This document shows positions 59,535 through 64,000 of a stretch of 64,000 nt of DNA, in pieces (position 1 is the stretch's first letter; the number at the start of each line of letters is the position of its first letter). The notes beneath the pieces were generated by a model. The model made no database searches and was not told the origin of the DNA. It was given only the letters and a program-made list of their open reading frames with translations. The DNA is from Trichoplax adhaerens. Lineage: Eukaryota; Placozoa; Uniplacotomia; Trichoplacea; Trichoplacidae. Position numbers and translations under genes: made by a program. The DNA lies in assembly GCF_000150275.1 (NCBI RefSeq), contig NW_002060965.1, positions 500,923 to 564,922 of the forward strand. Direction: 5' to 3'.

Positions 59535-62500
59535 ATGATGAAGGGAAGTGTCGATGGAGTACAGGAAAATATCAATGGGCCGAAACAACCGGATGCCAAA
59601 CTTGCATCAAAAACATTGCATGTACTCTTTTTGTCCTTATTAATCGATTTAATCGCCTTTTCCTCCATTTTGCCTCTAATGCCAGTCATTCTGGAACATT
59701 ATCGGGACACTGATTCGGTAAATTGAATTACTGTTCATGTATAGTGTTTTAATTATACCCGTTATGTTCAGCAGTTTTAATACGCAAGATTGATCGAAAG
59801 AAGTTCTTATTTTTATTAGTAACTTCAACTTCAAAATAATTACATTCTGCAGTAGAGATGTGCTTATTAATACTACTAAATGAAAAGTTATTACAGAAAT
59901 AAATCGAATAAGATTTACAGCTCTAATTCTACGTGCATAATACAGTACTTCCGAATATAAATTGATTGTCCAAGTGAACCACTTTTATAATCTTGCAAAA
60001 TCTTGAAGGAACGATTTATTGCAGGATGTTTTGCGCTTGACAGATTATAAATCGTGACTTTTTTGATAATACAGTAGCAGTGATTAACTTCTAGACATTA
60101 CCGTAGACGTTTAAGGATATGGGTTTGTTTAAGCTTTTCTTAGCTTGGAGTAGTAAATGCGTTGTCAGAAAGCTAAAAAATCAGCAGCAAATGGTGAAAC
60201 AACGTGTTAGCAATATTGTATTAATCTTAACATTTTCAAGTTAACTTTATTATTAGTTCCCTGTTTACCTAAAAGCAAACGTAACAAGTGCACGTAGAGT
60301 CACACAAGTTCCTCACAGTAAACAATAATTTCACTAGTATAATAACTGAACTACGAAGTGACTCTATATCACCAACATTAAAATCATCGACCGAAAATTA
60401 ATCGTTATTATCAAACTTTAAGATGAATTAAAATTGACTAATCAATATACGAAAGGATAGTTATAATTAAGGATACAATTACAACTTTTTCTCGTATTTT
60501 CAATATTCAGTACGATACTATTTCGTTTAGAATCAGTAGCAGCGATAAAAAAGTTTTAATGCGGTGCCTTTATCCATAATGAACTATGTGGCGTATGTAT
60601 TTAATTCTAACTAACCATTATTTATGATTGATCATCAATACAGAAGGATGGGCTTTATCATACAATTCAACGTCATATCCAATATTTTGCGACATCGATC
60701 CATGCACCAGGAACAACGCGCTATAATACAGTTTTCTTTGGAGGTAATTTCTTAAAACTACATTCTCACATGAAAAAACACATGAATTACTTCCAACCTA
60801 ATTACAATGCAATGCTAGGTCTTATGAACCTCATATAAAATACATGTGTATCTTGCATAAATAAACGAATTCTAACAAGTACAGTAGTGATTTTCTTTAG
60901 CTTATGACTATTATAGCTTTTGCAAGGCTATACTGTTTTTTACGTCTATGATATGCTTTTCCGATGTTATATTTTAAGATAAAATAATACCGTTACTTGT
61001 AAGTTTTTATTTCGTAAATATGTTATCATCATCACTGGAGCTACAGACCGAGGTAGATCCATCGACGTTCATAAAAATAATGATGAACCCTTCATTATTC
61101 CTGAGGAAGAACTAGTAATATCAAGTTTAATCGTCGTTTTTGACATTTACAGTACATTATTATCGAGTTCAAATAGTCCACAACTTTCATACGCATAGGC
61201 TGTACCGTTGCTCTATTAAATTATGATAGATAGTAAGCAAAACTACAGTGAATTATATACCATTAGCTTCAAGAATGTAACTCACTTACCGTATTTCATG
61301 GAGCTCATTTATATAGCATGTCATAAAACAAAGTACTGCTATAATGTTAATTCTGATATATTCATAATTTATTGATATTCACTTAATTTTTAGGCGCTCT
61401 TGGCTCAATGTATTGCTTTCTACAATTTTTGATGGGGCCTTTCTTTGGTGCATGTTCGGATAGTTATGGCAGGCGTCCCTTAATTCTCATATCAATGGTA
61501 TGTATAGCCTCTAAATACCAAGCAATCATCATACATGTTATCGTCTTCATGTTCATAATCCCATTTTAGAAGTCTTATCGACACCTTACAGTCAATACCG
61601 TCAATACACTCAACATATCAAATTTTTTTCTGTCTTTATATTAGATTGGAATATCAATGTCTTATGCCGTTTGGGCCTTTTCGGGTAGTTTTGTCTTGTT
61701 TGTGCTGTCGCGTGCCATTGGTGGTATAAGCCGAGCTAATGTCAGTTTATGGACTGCAGTTGTCTCCGATGTTACCGAAGAAAAGAAAAGGAATAAAGGA
61801 ATGGTGAGAGTAACATAGTGCTTACCACAACACTTAGAATTAACATGGCTTATGCTTTACGTAATCAAATTTGCATTCAATAAAAAGAAATGGCTATAAA
61901 GTTAATTGCTATTCAGTGATCAATCAAAGTCTCAGTGGGCTCTTTCTTGTAGGCTTTAATTGGTATTGCTTTCTCTGTTGGATTCGTCCTTGGACCAATG
62001 TTGGGTGCGTTCATGTCCAAGAGAGATTTCTTTGAAAGCGGTTTTGTTCATTTCCAACCTGCTATAACAGCTTTAACGATATCTTTGGTCAATTTACTGT
62101 TTGTATATTATACGTTACCTGAAACTCACCAGCCCGGAAAAAGCGTGAGTTAACGTTAAAATTCATTTTAGGACTTGGATCACATTAGTGTTAGGGATGA
62201 TAAATTAATATGCAACATTCTTTGCTATTTATTCACAGCCAGGCACAAGTAAAGAGATAGTCAATAAAGCCTTACGTCTTATAAATCCTTTACATTTATT
62301 CTCCTTCCGAACGACTGGTGTTTCTGACAAAGAATGTAAGCGTAAATATATTTCGTTACATGCTTGTATCTTCTATTAGTGCTATGAACGAACTTATGCT
62401 GTCGAAATCTTTTTAGTATGCTGAATGTACATATGTTGCATAAAGATTTATTAGCAAATTATATGATTTTAGACGACGAGAAGCTTCAAAAATTGAGCTT

Positions 62501-63802
62501 GGTCTATTTTTTGTATTTGCTACTGTTCTCTGGTGTGGAATTTACCTTGAGTTTCCTTACTCGTGAAAGATATCAGTATACTAGGTACTCAAGATGCGTT
62601 ACGTACTCATAGGCTAATAATTTTTAAATCTTGGCAAGACGAATATTGTATTCAGTATTTACTGACCAAATTGATGGTTTAACTACGTGTTCATTGTAAT
62701 AAAATGTACATCTATTTTGATATATCCTCACAGTATGCAACAAGGCTTAATGTACTTCTATATTGGTTCGATCATGATAGTGATACAAGGTGAGTATTGG
62801 GTGATACCCAGTAATTTCTGGTAATAGCAAGACTATTATCTCATCTGTGTTAAACTTGCATTTTGATCCCAAGATATTTCCATTAATTGCTCTTACTGTA
62901 ATCCTAGAAATTGCTAATGCTCGAATTATACGTATACATATATATATGTTATTTATTATGTATTATTTATAAAGGTGGATATTTTCGAAGACTGCCTGCA
63001 GGAAGCGAAATCAAATGCGCTCTGCAAGTAAGTCTATATTGACTATGATTAGAGATGATAGTAAGTTACTGTACGAAGATTGAATGGCTATATTGACTTG
63101 CTGAGATAAAAATAATTTTATAGTTTTTAAATGAGCATATGGCATTTTACAGGGCCTGACTGCAGTTGCCATTTCTACCTTGATGATGGCTATGTTTACT
63201 GACCAACACACTTATTATGCAGCTCTGGGACTTTATTCATTTGGTAAAATTCTATTACTTTTAAGCTTCTATTTGTGATATCTCAATTGCGTCTCTACCT
63301 GTCTATTAGTGTTACTAATATTATTTATTATTCCTTTTATTATAGGTTCTGCAACGGTTGTCCCTTCGTTAACTTCTGTGGTCTCCCATTATGGTATAAA
63401 TCAAAGATACTTTAGGATTACATCGGATGTTGAATATGTCATTTCTGCCTTGTATCGTAATGATATCTCTGTTTATCGTAGGAAGTGCCGAACATAAAGG
63501 AAAATTGATCGGCATATTTCGCTCTATTGGAGCATTAGCACGTAGTTTTGGACCTTTTCTGGCATGTTCAGGTAAACGGCGAGAAATTTAATTCATTCCG
63601 TGTTTTCAGATCTTACCTTAAATTATGTAGAGGTCGATTCTATAATTGGTTGATTTCTTCGAATTCTTCCATTCTTATAGCTTTCTGGACCCATGGCACC
63701 TTGTGTTATTACATGTCTGCAGTACTACTAATAATTCCACTAGTTATCTTAATGAGAGTTAGACATACCGGTACTGGTCTTAAAAATGTCAAGAAGGAAT
63801 AA
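59535..63802 (+). CDS. MFSD10: Major facilitator superfamily transporter, MFSD10 (TETRAN) type
   Basis: Twelve-helix organic-anion transporter of the tetracycline-resistance-like MFS branch. Thirteen exons chain in phase: 59535-59717, 60644-60743, 61394-61497, 61645-61803, 61953-62144, 62239-62335, 62455-62584, 62734-62789, 62975-63027, 63153-63243, 63346-63393, 63482-63571 and 63681-63802. They give 474 residues (human 455). Landmarks shared with MFSD10 are LLIDLIAFSSILPLMPVILE, RYNTVFFGG, the loop 2-3 MFS signature in ACSDSYGRRPLILIS, SRAIGGISRANVSL, IGIAFSVGFVLGPMLGA, LPETH, LGLVYFLYL-like LSLVYFLYLLLFSGVEFTLSFLT, VVPSLTSVVSHYG and FRSIGALARSFGP. The acceptor of exon 7 at 62455 was chosen because the stronger-looking TTTTTAG at 62416 puts the frame out; that junction is the least certain. 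Confidence 0.93.
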
Positions 63803-64000
63803 GCGATTGCTTTTATCAGCAATTATGAATATTTCTATAATAATACCGGTATTTGTATTTAATCGAAAATGATAAATATTTTTTGATTAGTTATTTCAAT
63901 TACATTAAAATAGAATGGCTTTTTTCTAAATCCTATTTTAATTATAGGTAAGATAGGTAGTTAATATTTTCGATGAATTTTGCCGCCGTGTCCAAATTTA
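63803..64000. other. 3' flank of MFSD10
   Basis: AT-rich sequence after the MFSD10 stop, presumably 3' UTR. No canonical AATAAA is seen in it. Confidence 0.4.

Noticed and set aside
59477-59713. Alternative 78-codon frame over MFSD10 exon 1
   Set aside because: The frame starting at 59535 carries the conserved first membrane helix and splices in phase to the rest of MFSD10.

Overview
The window looks like nuclear DNA of an early-branching animal, most likely a placozoan (Trichoplax/Hoilungia type). The reasons are AT-rich sequence, intron-dense genes with mostly short GT..AG introns, and animal gene families (T-box factor, NELF-A, GT31 glycosyltransferase, MFSD10, GTP/ADP-regulated-type glutamate dehydrogenase). 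The assignment is inferred from gene content and style; no database was searched. There is no sign of bacterial, plasmid or CRISPR sequence. Most genes were rebuilt by hand by joining exons whose splice sites and reading phases agree and comparing the result with known family sequences.

Layout: 1-2657, nothing recognised. 2658-6136 (-), Golgi/lysosomal-type apyrase (ENTPD4/7-like) whose central catalytic exons I cannot find. 6137-9220, no gene; holds a 542-bp terminal-inverted-repeat element and a decayed tandem array. 9221-11736 (-), a five-exon helical-repeat protein of unknown role. 11737-15833, gene-poor, with the first large block of GTACW pentamer repeats. 15834-26518 (+), RRP5/PDCD11, a rRNA-processing factor cut into more than 40 small exons. 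27214-31971 (-), cytosolic aspartate aminotransferase (GOT1). 33526-38681 (-), mitochondrial glutamate dehydrogenase (GLUD). 41228-44945 (-), NELF-A. 46236-47441 (+), an intronless GT31 glycosyltransferase, divergent from NELF-A. 49505-53704 (-), a predicted 12-pass membrane protein made of three four-pass modules, each carrying an in-phase exon of exactly 19 codons. 55791-57412 (+), a divergent T-box transcription factor. 59535-63802 (+), MFSD10-type transporter.

Functional links are limited, as expected for an animal chromosome. GOT1 and GLUD are adjacent, face the same way and share glutamate and 2-oxoglutarate, but they act in different compartments, so this may be chance. Intergenic DNA and long first introns carry a degenerate pentanucleotide repeat (GTACA/GTACT) that is strand-symmetric and produces many spurious ORFs. 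The strongest candidates for something undescribed are the three-module membrane protein, the GTACW repeat family, and the apyrase gene lacking its catalytic middle.
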